Below, one piece after another: positions 24,692 to 33,892 of a stretch of 64,000 nt of DNA. This stretch comes from Ophiura sarsii (lineage: Eukaryota; Echinodermata; Ophiuroidea; Amphilepidida; Ophiuridae): NCBI GenBank assembly GCA_035610835.1, contig CM069448.1, positions 806,001 to 870,000 on the forward strand. The letters are read 5' to 3'. The position numbers and the translations under genes are program-made. Position 1 is the stretch's first letter, and every line of letters starts with the position of its first letter. The notes beneath the pieces are model-generated. The model was not told the DNA's origin, ran no database searches, and was given only the letters and a program-made list of their open reading frames with translations.

Positions 24692-24737
<46 letters not shown>

Positions 24738-24833
24738 CGTCCCATCATCAGCGGCAATGGCACCGTTACTGAAAAGGTTTCCTTGTTCATTGACTATCAT
24801 CTAAAACCTCTGGTGTCTAAGTTGGATTCTTAT
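23928..24833 (+). pseudogene. Penelope-like polyprotein, amino-terminal part
   Basis: Decayed frame: TRRWYRRRSQHRSRTK, LSDYEQSILSHGLKFCSTP, LDRLQLRTDLDKFARRLR, then after a shift near 24390-24435 QDREQYIEECSRQLND and RPRNPKPGRFYTLPKIHKQY. The last block is the conserved 'LPKIHK' region that opens the Penelope reverse transcriptase. After the C tract the next conserved words GRPIISGNGTVTEKVSLF appear in another frame. The coding stops at the LINE insertion. Confidence 0.75.
24683..24734. repeat. 52-nt C tract inside the Penelope-like coding region
   Basis: A run of C with a single A at 24692, located between KIHKQYDSIP and GRPIISG. Related coding regions would need only two Pro codons here, so the tract has expanded in place within formerly conserved coding sequence. 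Confidence 0.8.
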
Positions 24834-26210
24834 ATAATATAAATATAATAATATAATTTATATAGCGCCTAATATCCATTTACAAAGAAATGTTCAATGG
24901 CGCTGTAGAGTCAAGTGCTATGCACTGTATGCTTTCGAGAAGAGATGAGTTTTTAGTTTCTTCTTAAAAATGTTGACATTCGGGGATGACTTAATGTCCA
25001 GTGGTAATGAGTTCCATAGAACAGGTGCAGCTGATGAAAAGCAACGGCGACCGTACGTAGCGAGTTTCCATCGTGGTACTTCAAGGAGTAGTTTGTTGTT
25101 GGAGCGAAGGTTGCGGCATGTACGTCGATAATGGACAAGATCTGCAAGATATTGTGGAGCAAGTCCGTTTAAGGCTTTATAAGTTAGGAGCAAGATCTTG
25201 AACTCAATTCTGGATGATATTGGCAGCCAATGAAGCTGCTTGAGTGCAGGAGTGATATGGTCGAACTTTTTTGTGCGGGTAATGATTCTAGCGGCCGTAT
25301 TCTGTGCACGTTGAAGAAGATGAAGATGTGTATCTGGGATACCATACAACAAGGAATTACCATAGTCAAGTTTTGATGAAACAATAGCATGAACAATAGT
25401 AGAACATGACTCATTAGTGAGGTACTTTCTAATATGACCAATTTTCCTGAGAAAGAAGTAAATTGAACGGCACGTAGACGAGACATGTTGATGGAAAGAG
25501 AAAGTATCATCAAAAGTAACACCAATATTCCTGGCCTGTTTGGCAGGCGTAACTGAACAGGAGCCGATGTTGATAGAGTTGAAAGGCATTGGAGAGCGGT
25601 CAAACTTAGAGTGAATGTAAAGAACTTCTGTCTTAGAATCATTGAATTTCAGTTTGTTCTGCGTCATCCATTCCTTGATTTGAAGAACACCGCTCTGGAT
25701 TGAGCTGATGGCTGATGCAGTATTAGACTTAGTGAATGAAAGATATAATTGGTTATCATCAGCATATTGGTGAAAGTTGAGGTTAAGGTGACGAATCAGA
25801 TTTCCAAGAGGAGAAATGTAGATGGAAAACAGCAGTGGTCCTAAAACTGAGCCTTGAGGCACTCCGAAGTTTAGCAATTTTGATGATGAAGTGCTACCTT
25901 TAACAGAAACGGACTGAAATCTACCAGTGAGGTAGGAGCGAATCCATTGTAGAGCAACTCCTTTGATACCAAGGTTGGAAAGACGCTGGAGTAAAATACT
26001 GTGATCGATGGTATCGAAGGCTGCCGATAAATCTAGGAGGACTAACAAGACAACATTGCCGGAATCAAGGGATCTAGTAATGCTATTATGCACTGATAAC
26101 AATGCTGTTTCCGTGCTGTGAAGTTTGCGGTAAGCTGATTGAAGAGGTTCCAACAAAGCATTCTGATTGAAATATTCGTTAAGCTGAGAGGCCACAACTT
26201 TCTCAAGAAT
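24834..26210 (-). mobile_element. 5'-truncated CR1/L2-like LINE inserted in the Penelope-like element
   Basis: Bounded by CTTAT direct repeats (24829-24833 and 26211-26215); removing it restores the Penelope frame KLDSY|VQDDMDFLRKL. The 3' end (plus-strand left) has an AT-rich microsatellite-like tail, then atttatatagcgcc, a 3' end typical of CR1/L2-type LINEs. Only the reverse transcriptase half of ORF2 remains, beginning at KILEKVVASQL. Confidence 0.85.
24918..26195 (-). CDS. LINE ORF2 fragment: reverse transcriptase, 425 aa open
   Basis: Uninterrupted frame with the reverse transcriptase blocks in order: LLDLSAAFDTIDHSILL (catalytic Asp), GVPQGSVLGPLLFSIYI, YADDNQLYLSF (YADD active site), then the thumb and the usual LINE tail ending AAPVLWNSLPLDIKSS...FKKKLKTHLF. 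It lacks the apurinic endonuclease domain because of 5' truncation, so it is not an autonomous element. The open frame suggests a recent insertion. Confidence 0.85.
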   Translation of the reverse strand: MASQLNEYFNQNALLEPLQSAYRKLHSTETALLSVHNSITRSLDSGNVVLLVLLDLSAAFDTIDHSILLQRLSNLGIKGVALQWIRSYLTGRFQSVSVKGSTSSSKLLNFGVPQGSVLGPLLFSIYISPLGNLIRHLNLNFHQYADDNQLYLSFTKSNTASAISSIQSGVLQIKEWMTQNKLKFNDSKTEVLYIHSKFDRSPMPFNSINIGSCSVTPAKQARNIGVTFDDTFSFHQHVSSTCRSIYFFLRKIGHIRKYLTNESCSTIVHAIVSSKLDYGNSLLYGIPDTHLHLLQRAQNTAARIITRTKKFDHITPALKQLHWLPISSRIEFKILLLTYKALNGLAPQYLADLVHYRRTCRNLRSNNKLLLEVPRWKLATYGRRCFSSAAPVLWNSLPLDIKSSPNVNIFKKKLKTHLFSKAYSA

Positions 26211-26215
26211 CTTAT

Positions 26216-26808
26216 GTGCAGGACGACATGGACTTTCTTCGTAAACTTGAGACCATCAAGCGCAATGGTCCTCTTCAGCCTAATGCTATCTTGTGTGTTA
26301 TGGACATGTCTGCACTGTACACCAATATCCCTACAGAAGAAGGTATTGCTGCTTGCCGTTCATTTCTAGAACATAGCATGCCTCCTGAGAAGGTTGACTC
26401 TTTCTGTGAGCTTATGGAGATTGTCCTCATTTCATCTTTAGTGAGGATTACTACCTTCAGATTTCTGGCACCTCCATGGGCACTAAGATGGCTCCTTATG
26501 GCTTCTTTTCATGGGTTTATTCTCCAAAAGCCCCCTTATGTGGACGTGGTACATTGATGATATCTTCTTTATATGGACTCATGGCTCAGAGGAACTTGAC
26601 AGTTTTCTTCAAATGTGTAACAACTTCCATTCCTCCATCAAGTTCACTTCTGAATCTTCTACCATGAGGTACCTTTCTTGGATGTCATGGTGTCTATTTC
26701 AGATGGTGGTCTTCAAACAGACTTGTATTATAAGCCACAGACTCTCACCAATTCCTTCATTGGACTTCTTGTCACCCCAAACATACCAAGCGTAGTCTTC
26801 CTTACGGT
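26216..26808 (+). pseudogene. Penelope-like reverse transcriptase, carboxyl half
   Basis: Continues directly after the LINE: QDDMDFLRKLETI, NAILCVMDMSALYTNIPTEE (palm Asp), then after a frameshift near 26430 GTKMAP, WTWYIDDIFFIWTHG (active-site YIDD) and TDLYYKP-like remains. At least two frame changes separate these blocks. The downstream ATG at 26809 falls inside the conserved AFRLNRICS region, so the open GIY-YIG frame is part of the same polyprotein and not a separate gene. Confidence 0.75.
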
Positions 26809-27615
26809 TTGGCTTTCAGACTGAATAGAATATGTTCCACACCTGAAAACCTCCAGCTTAGAGTTTCTGAACTCACAGGTTTTCTCAGGGATCGAGGGTA
26901 CTCCAGCCGGTTGGTAACCACGCAGATCAGCAAAGCTTTGTCTATACCCAGGTCTGAAGCCCTTAAACCCACTCTTGGCAGTGATAACAGTATTGATCCG
27001 GTTCCTCTTGTGGTTACGTACCATCCATCGCTTCCGGTCATTTCCAAGATCATACGCCGTCATCTTCCCATTCTCCACTCTTCCACTAAGTGTAGGAATG
27101 CCATCCCTAATCCTCCCATTGTAAGATCTACTCTTCCCTGGATCACAACTCCTCTTCGAGGTTCATATCCTTGTGGTGGCTCCAAGTGCAAATCCTGCAA
27201 CCACAAAGGGGTACACGGCGATGTTGGTAGAGTCTCTATTTCTCATACCTCTGAGAACACTACTTTCACCAGCTCTTCTACTGGAGAGACGTTTCCCATA
27301 CGCAAACATTTGTCTTGCCAATCGGACAATGTCATATATCTCATTACCTGTGCAACGTGTGAGAAGCAGTATGTTGGAGAGACTGGCTGCACTCTGGAAT
27401 GTCGAGTAGGTGAGCATTGCACTGACGCCAGACACAACAGGGACAAACAAGTTGGTCGTCATTTCAACTTACCGAACCACAATGCTTGTAACATCTCCGT
27501 TACATGCATTGACAGGCCTCCCAAGAACGACAGTATCATGAGAAGGATCTTGGAGAAGGAATGGATCATGAAGCTTGACACAACAGAGCCCAATGGTCTC
27601 AACATTAAAGATTAA
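26809..27615 (+). CDS. Penelope-like element: RT tail and GIY-YIG endonuclease, 268 aa open
   Basis: Begins in the RT carboxyl region (AFRLNRICSTPENL, RDRGYSS) and carries a Cys-rich linker (GSYPCGGSKCKSCNHKG). The GIY-YIG nuclease follows at residues about 175-215: NVIYLITCATCEKQYVGET with the catalytic Arg in ECRVGEH. This domain makes the nick for target-primed reverse transcription in EN+ Penelope elements. The frame is intact to its stop even though the upstream part is broken. Confidence 0.85.
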   Translation: MAFRLNRICSTPENLQLRVSELTGFLRDRGYSSRLVTTQISKALSIPRSEALKPTLGSDNSIDPVPLVVTYHPSLPVISKIIRRHLPILHSSTKCRNAIPNPPIVRSTLPWITTPLRGSYPCGGSKCKSCNHKGVHGDVGRVSISHTSENTTFTSSSTGETFPIRKHLSCQSDNVIYLITCATCEKQYVGETGCTLECRVGEHCTDARHNRDKQVGRHFNLPNHNACNISVTCIDRPPKNDSIMRRILEKEWIMKLDTTEPNGLNIKD

Positions 27616-28594
27616 TTCTCATAGGCCTATGTTCCAGTAGGGAGGTGTCGACACCTCCCTGGTTCCAGCTTGTCAACATGCCTGTATTTTACAGTCCATA
27701 CACCCATAGGCCTATTTGTTTCCTATAACTTGAGTGCCCTGTCTGGGGCTTAAGTTTGAAAAAAAAACCTCTTTTTATTTCCTATAACTTGAGTGCCCTG
27801 TCTGGGGCTCAAGTTTCTTGTGTCTTCCCCCCCCCCCCCCTTTTATTCTTCTTCTTGTGAGTCTGCTCTCATTGCAGCAATTCTTCCTCATGATTTATTT
27901 TATTTCATTATTATTATTTACAAAAAATATATATATATATATTTTTTACCGTTCCAAATGGTTTAACTTATATTTCACTCTGCATTGCATTGAGCACTCT
28001 GCTTCTTTACCAGTATTTTTTTTAAATATATTTTTTTATAATAATTTTCTTTTTCTCTCTTCATTTGCTATATGATTTATTTTTTTCCTTATTCATTTAT
28101 AAATGTAATTTTTGATTAATTTGAGTTTTTTTCTTCTTCTATTTATTTATTTAATTTATATTATGTATGCCCCCCACTCAGTTCATTCATATTAGGCCTA
28201 CTATTTCTGTCGCATATTAATCTATTGTCTAGCAATTTCCTCTCTATTGTCGCTTATCACTCATGCATATATGCATGATGTGTTGTCTATTGATTTATTG
28301 TACATGTTTTGTTAGTCTGCCTAGCAACATGGATCTATATTCGGCATAATTCTGTTATACCCTATACACCAACATCGGTAGTATGCTTCGTTCTTAAAAA
28401 TCATGCACTATGAATACCTCTGAAGGGTATAACAGAATTACTCCCTATATTCTATAGTGATCTTGTTAGTGTTAACTTGGGTGTCTAGTAATCAACATAT
28501 ATTGCTGACATTGTGCTATAATTACAGTAGTGGACTTGTCTAGTTCATTATCTTATTAATAGTTCTTAACACTTTTGTTTTTTATATTTTGTCC
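27616..28594 (+). other. 3' region of the Penelope-like element
   Basis: Contains a small palindrome (ggaggtgtcgacacctcc, 27641-27658), a tandem duplication of about 60 bp (tttcctataacttgagtgcc at about 27718 and 27778), a C tract (27828-27840), and a pair of inverted ataacagaatt words near 28350/28430. No coding exon. AT-rich. Confidence 0.5.
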
Positions 28595-28633
28595 CTGATG
28601 TGAGGGTGGTATATCCACTTGAAACGTCGGTCT
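28595..28633 (+). ncRNA. Degenerate hammerhead-ribozyme-like core
   Basis: CTGATG, a GGTGG/CCACT stem with a TATAT loop, then GAAAC-GTCG-GTC: the order of conserved box CUGANGA, stem II, GAAA, a minimal stem III and the UC cleavage dinucleotide. Small-stem-III hammerheads are known in Penelope-like elements. Here the first box reads CUGAUGU and I cannot pair stem I, so if this is a hammerhead it is decayed. Confidence 0.35.
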
Positions 28634-28907
28634 TTATTGTTACCATATATATTTGTTGTTTCATTGCGCAGCAATTTGCATTGCTTTGTCCCAGTGCATT
28701 TCCGTGTGTTATTGTTTTTGTTATTTATCTGTTTTATGGCGTTATTCTCCCTTATTATTACCCGTTTCCCCACACCCTGTTGGTATATCTTGCTTTTACT
28801 CTTAGCATTTAAGTATAGTTTTTAGTTCACCATTCCAATACACCAACTCTCACCATTATTGGACTTTGCTTGTGTCTAGTGGTAAAGCATGGACATAATC
28901 AGTAATA

Positions 28908-30142
28908 TGGGCAATTCCACGCGTTGCGGAATGACATTTACACACAAAAATCCACTTTCCTTTGGGTGTAAAACCCAGAGATTTGTAGTTACTCCCCATT
29001 TTACAACTTTATTTGATAATAGCGATTTACTCTGTGAACTTTTTAGAGTGTATCATTATTGAAGTTACTTTTTAGAAGGTTTGAAGTGTTAGCTAACTGA
29101 CAAAAGCATTTTCATCAAACTTAATCATCAGCTAGGATTTCTAGTAGGTCATCAAAAAATAAAAGTAGGTGTTGCGGAATGACGTTGCGGAATGACAGTG
29201 TGAATTTGTGTGCAAAACTCCATAGAGAAAAGAAAAAACATGTTTTTATGCTTTAATATGCATAAAAAATAAAAGAAAGAGTAATCAGTGGCATTTCATA
29301 TGTTACAAATTCGTGAATACAAGTAACCCAACTATTTTCACATTGAAATCATCATTTACAGGTAAAGTAGCCATGATTTTGTGATAAAGTTTCCGAATTC
29401 AACAGCTTGCACATCAAAGTTGCCTAATTCAGCAAATTATGAGTTTTCATCAATTTTGAAACTTTTTTAGAAGTTTAGAGTCCATATTTGAATGAATTAT
29501 CATAAATAAGGATGATCTTATACCAAGTACACAAAAATATCACAATTTGCTCAATAAATTACCTAAATATAGGGAATAAATACCTTTGTCATTCCGCACC
29601 GTCATTCCGCAACATGTCATTCCGCAACGCTCGTTAGCGCTATTTATTAACAGAATTTTCCATTTTTTTTTTATCATTGTGAAGCATGTCAATTGCGTGC
29701 AGAGAAAAAATAGTTAAATGAAAATAGGGTACATTTTTTTCTTGCTATCCTAAAAAATTGTACTTTTGCGTTGCGGAATGACATGAGATTATGCATACTA
29801 ATTACCTGGATTAACGAGACTAATCGGCCGTTGATCAAAATTAATTTATATCAAAACTTTTCCCATCAGTACTACTATTGTGCCTGACATTTATTTAAAC
29901 ATCATACCTATGTGTCTAAAAGATATGGAATAAATAAAAACAAGCCTTTTCACTGATTTTGTAAGCTGCAAATATGCAAATTTATGCTAATTAGTTTATA
30001 CATCAAAAAAAACATAGTATCGCTAAACAAACTAAAAATTCCTGAACTTTAGACTCTTGCCTACATTATAGGCATAGAATTAAACTTTGGATGCAAATTT
30101 GAAATTTTGGCTATTTGGTTGACATTTGCTTGGAATTGCCCA
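28908..30142. mobile_element. 1.24 kb TIR element with iterated TTGCGGAATGAC
   Basis: Ends TGGGCAATTCCA and its inverse, flanked by TA (28906-28907 and 30143-30144). The word GTTGCGGAATGACA occurs next to the left end, twice near 29170-29195, three times in reverse near 29588-29637, and once near 29768. No transposase frame. TA flanks suggest Tc1/mariner-type integration. Confidence 0.65.
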
Positions 30143-30144
30143 TA

Positions 30145-31149
30145 TACCATATAACACGAGACTTTGTACTTAAAATATGCGATCCATTTGTATCAAAAGC
30201 TTTTATGAGCAATTATGGATAATCGTTATCTTTTTTATTTGTTCAGATGATAATACCATTGTGTCACTTTATCTTGTAAAGTCATGTATTTTAGTGCACG
30301 AAACACGTTATTAAATACTGACTAGTGCAACTTACCATAAATGCCCCTGTAACGACGTGATTAGGCTTGGTAATTAACCTAATGATACACTGCTTCGATC
30401 ACTAGAAATAACTGCAAACTTCACGTCGCCCAAGTATATAATTATGTATATATTTTATTAGTGTTAACATATAAATAATTATGTACAGTTGAGATTTGTC
30501 GCTATCTTCGAGCGGAGCTTAACTAGATGTATCTCTCACAACTTTTCCAGCTAAACTGTTTTACTTACTCTCCTCCTACTCTTCTCACTTTCATCTCACT
30601 ATCAAGTCACCTACACTTTTGTTAAATTGACCAATCACAATACAGTATTCACAAGGACATAAAGTTATTAACCTTAAATGACACCCACATTTAGAACTAG
30701 GTCGCAATTATCTCACTTGTTAGTAAAGTGGATCATTGACCTAGTTATAATTAGCACAGATGCAGAAGTGATTTGACCTGTAGTATAAAACATGGGACCT
30801 ATTGTCTTGTCCATTTAGCACAGATGGTAGAATGTGACTTGTTCCAAACTATGGGATCTATTGTTGTCATCTACCTGACAATCTTATTAAGTTATTACTC
30901 ACTTATCTAGGGAACTCTACTTTTGGTAAACATCTAATAATATTAATGAAACGTTTTCAATATACATAATGTAATTGTTAATAAAAACAATGACATCATT
31001 AATCAACTCTTCACTGTCTTGTCCATGTCACACATACATTGTACATTTAACTTCATCACGGCCCCTTAAAATCAAATTTACTTAAATGACTATAAAACAC
31101 CAACTTTCTTTCAATGAAGTCAAGTTTGGTGATACAAGATATAGAAACC
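30145..31149. other. Intergenic, no gene seen
   Basis: AT-rich, with two similar cttgtccattt...gacctgtagt blocks near 30770-30850. No exon, RNA gene or bounded element that I can support. Confidence 0.45.
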
Positions 31150-31153
31150 TTAA

Positions 31154-31528
31154 AGGCATATTATGTGATCATTTCCAAGTAGCGCCCTCTATCATTGATT
31201 TTTCCTATGAAAGCAGATTTTCTTGCAGATTTGCATTTTGATCATAAATCATAAATATCTTCTAAGTTACAGAGCGATACGATTCCTAATTACTTCAAAA
31301 TCATGGTTTGAAAAATAGATTTTACTGAGCGGTACAATCTATTTTTCAAATTTTACTCTAAATTCACTCTTTAAACCATGATTTTGAGGTTATTAGGAAT
31401 TGTATCGCTCTGTAACTTGGAATATATTTATGATTTATGATCAGAAAAATAAATCTGCAAGTAAATCTGCTTCCAATTTTTTTTTGAGGATTGAGGGCGT
31501 CCCATGGAAAAGATCACATAATATTTCT
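31154..31528. mobile_element. TTAA-flanked palindromic MITE without nested insert
   Basis: TTAA at 31150-31153 and 31529-31532 and the same inverted arms as 2713-3341 (agcgccctct; gatcataaat; gatacgattcctaattac). At 375 bp it is the intact form and shows what the family looks like without the CACTG element. Confidence 0.85.
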
Positions 31529-31910
31529 TTAATGCAAACAACTTATTAGAAAAATTAGGTAAATTAATCTCATTTGCGTACTATTTACATGTATTTAATT
31601 ATCATCAAGTCAAACTACACATTTTAATTTATATCTGGAGATGTGTATATCTTGCAAACCTGGAAATCAGTTATGTTGTACATAAACATATTCCCGACAT
31701 TTTTGTACGACAAAAATGGAACATTTCTTAGTATTGATCAATTTATTGAATAATTTGCATAATTTACTACCAATTTTCTAGACTTCATTTGAACATAACC
31801 ATACCTTTAATATGAGTTTGTGACCTATGAAATTAAAGCGTAGGACATACACAACAAAATGGTATGAAAACATTTTATGATTTTGTTTTTGTTTATAAAT
31901 TGCACATATT

Positions 31911-32238
31911 ACTTTTACAATTTATCAATTAGTCTTAGAATAATTAATTAATTAATATAATTAGTTAAAGAAGACCATATAATTGTGCATTCAATTAAAG
32001 TTAGTTCAATAACAACATTGAATCTGATATCTACTGTGGAACAGTATTTCTTGAATACATTTTACCACACAGAAGTGAGAAACCAATTAAACACATCTTG
32101 AAAAAATGATTTAATTAACACAGTTTAATTAATTCAATTGTTGATGACAAATGATATACTACTTTTGATACTGTATGTGAGCTATTGATTGTAATCAGGG
32201 TACAATTTACCAAGTCAGTGGCGTAGCTTAGGCACCCC

Positions 32239-32275
<37 letters not shown>

Positions 32276-32602
32276 ATTCCATGGCAGCCATCGCAACTTT
32301 TACAATTTATCAATTAGTCTTAGAATAATTAATTAATTAATATAATTAGTTAAAGAAGACCATATAATTGTGCATTCAATTATAGTTAGTTCAATAACAA
32401 TATTGAATCTGATATCTACTGTGGAACAGTATTTCTTGAAATACATTTTACCACACAGAAGTGAGAAACCAATTAAACAATTAATTCAATTGTTGATGAC
32501 AAATGATATACTACTTTTGATACTGTATGTGAGCTATTGATTGTACAATTTAACAAGTTAGTGGCGTAGCTAAGGCACCCCCCCCCCCCCCCCCCCCCCC
32601 CT
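31911..32602. repeat. Direct duplication of a ~300-360-bp unit ending in a C tract
   Basis: Unit 1 (31911-32272) and unit 2 (32296-32602) share acttttacaatttatcaatt through agtggcgtagct and end in long C runs (about 33 and 24 nt). Unit 2 lacks about 60 bp of unit 1. Because each unit terminates in agtggcgtagctnaggcacc plus C, the duplication may have used the C tracts. Confidence 0.8.
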
Positions 32603-33115
32603 GACAGAAAAATCCTTAAAAATACCCTTTGCGTCCCCGCCCCAAGTCCTATTTTCCGGATGTAGTGTGCATAGGCATTATGACAACTGACATGGACCAT
32701 TTTTCGAGCGTGATTTGTGTAAAACATGCCCTCACCCCAAATTTCAGAAATCTTTGCCCCCCCCTGATAAATCATAGCTATGCCAAGTGGAAGTGTCGCA
32801 TCGCTAAATGCTCCCACACTTTGCTGAATTTGCTATACAATCTGAAAATTTATGTGTATAGCAGTTTTATACTATGCATTTTAAACTCCTTGTTAACATG
32901 CAGATTATCATTTTTAACAAACAGTGGAAATTTGATAACGATTTGCTACACACATTTTTTCATGAAAGTCGATCACTGATTGTAATACCTGTGCGTTTTG
33001 AAATGCCTATCACCAGTTGAAGGCATCATTTTGACAGATTTCTGTGTAAAACTGTACATGGCAGCCTCCCCTCCACACACACACCACCCCTGCAGCCCCC
33101 CCCCCACCCCCCCCC
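32603..33115. other. No gene seen; C-rich patches
   Basis: Ends in C runs at about 33089-33115. The frames here are short and lack domains. Confidence 0.4.
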
Positions 33116-33341
33116 CATGGTTTTAGAGTCAAAATAAACTGTCGTGATAACACGACAGTTTATATTTTCACTCTAAATTCACTCTAAAACCTTGATTTTG
33201 AGGTAATTAGGAATCGTATCACTCTGTCACTTGGAATGTATGTACAATTTATGATCAGAAATGTAAATCTGCAAAAACTCTACTTTCTAAAAAAAATCAT
33301 GAATTGAGGGCGCTCTCTGGAAAAGATCACATAATATGCCT
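33116..33341. mobile_element. TTAA MITE, half copy
   Basis: Right half of the MITE family with its hairpin (aactgtcgtgataacacgac), the gaatcgtatcactctgt arm and a terminal TTAA at 33342-33345. The left half is replaced by C tracts. Confidence 0.75.
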
Positions 33342-33345
33342 TTAA

Positions 33346-33892
33346 TAATAATAGTAAGCTTCATTCAGCTTGTCCAAGGATAAATATCATCATGTCGTCC
33401 CGAAGTACAGGGTGCAATAAACCATCATGAATAAACCAAGGAGTGATTTAATATAATAAGATGTCGGGTAAAAAAGTGAAAGCTTTAGACAAATTACAAT
33501 ACAAGCTGTTTAAAACTTAAAAGTTAAATAAGTAAAGAAACTTACTTCTTAATCTTACTTTAGCTGCCAAATCAATCATTATATTCATGCAATGCACTGC
33601 AATAATCCGCCCACTATTATTATGTCTGAGTAAACACGGACCGGCACATGACTGGCAAATGACACTCACAGTCACATGAACCTTGGCCTTGGAGTAGAAT
33701 CATAGAATGATCACAAAATGTGAACCAACCAAAAACTGCACAAAAATATTACATAATGCAATTAAACATTGCGCATGTGTAGAGAGAGCTTGTCATAAAA
33801 TCTACCCACCAGGGGGCACACCACTAAATAATACCTCCATTGAAATACACGGAATTCGACTGTTTTTCAAGATCGGGTTTTTTTACCCCAGA
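33346..33892. other. Intergenic, no gene seen
   Basis: AT-rich, no supported exon or RNA gene. Confidence 0.4.

Larger units (their letters stand above)
23920..28640 (+). mobile_element. Penelope-like retroelement (EN+), broken by insertions
   Basis: Plus-strand element with, in order, a conserved amino-terminal block (LSDYEQSILSHGLKFCSTP), a Penelope-type reverse transcriptase with YIDD, and a GIY-YIG endonuclease ending at 27615. A 3' region of about 1 kb follows and ends near a hammerhead-like motif. Three kinds of damage are visible: small frameshifts, a 52-nt C tract at 24683-24734, and a 1377-bp LINE inserted in reverse at 24834-26210. The 5' boundary is not defined. Confidence 0.85.
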
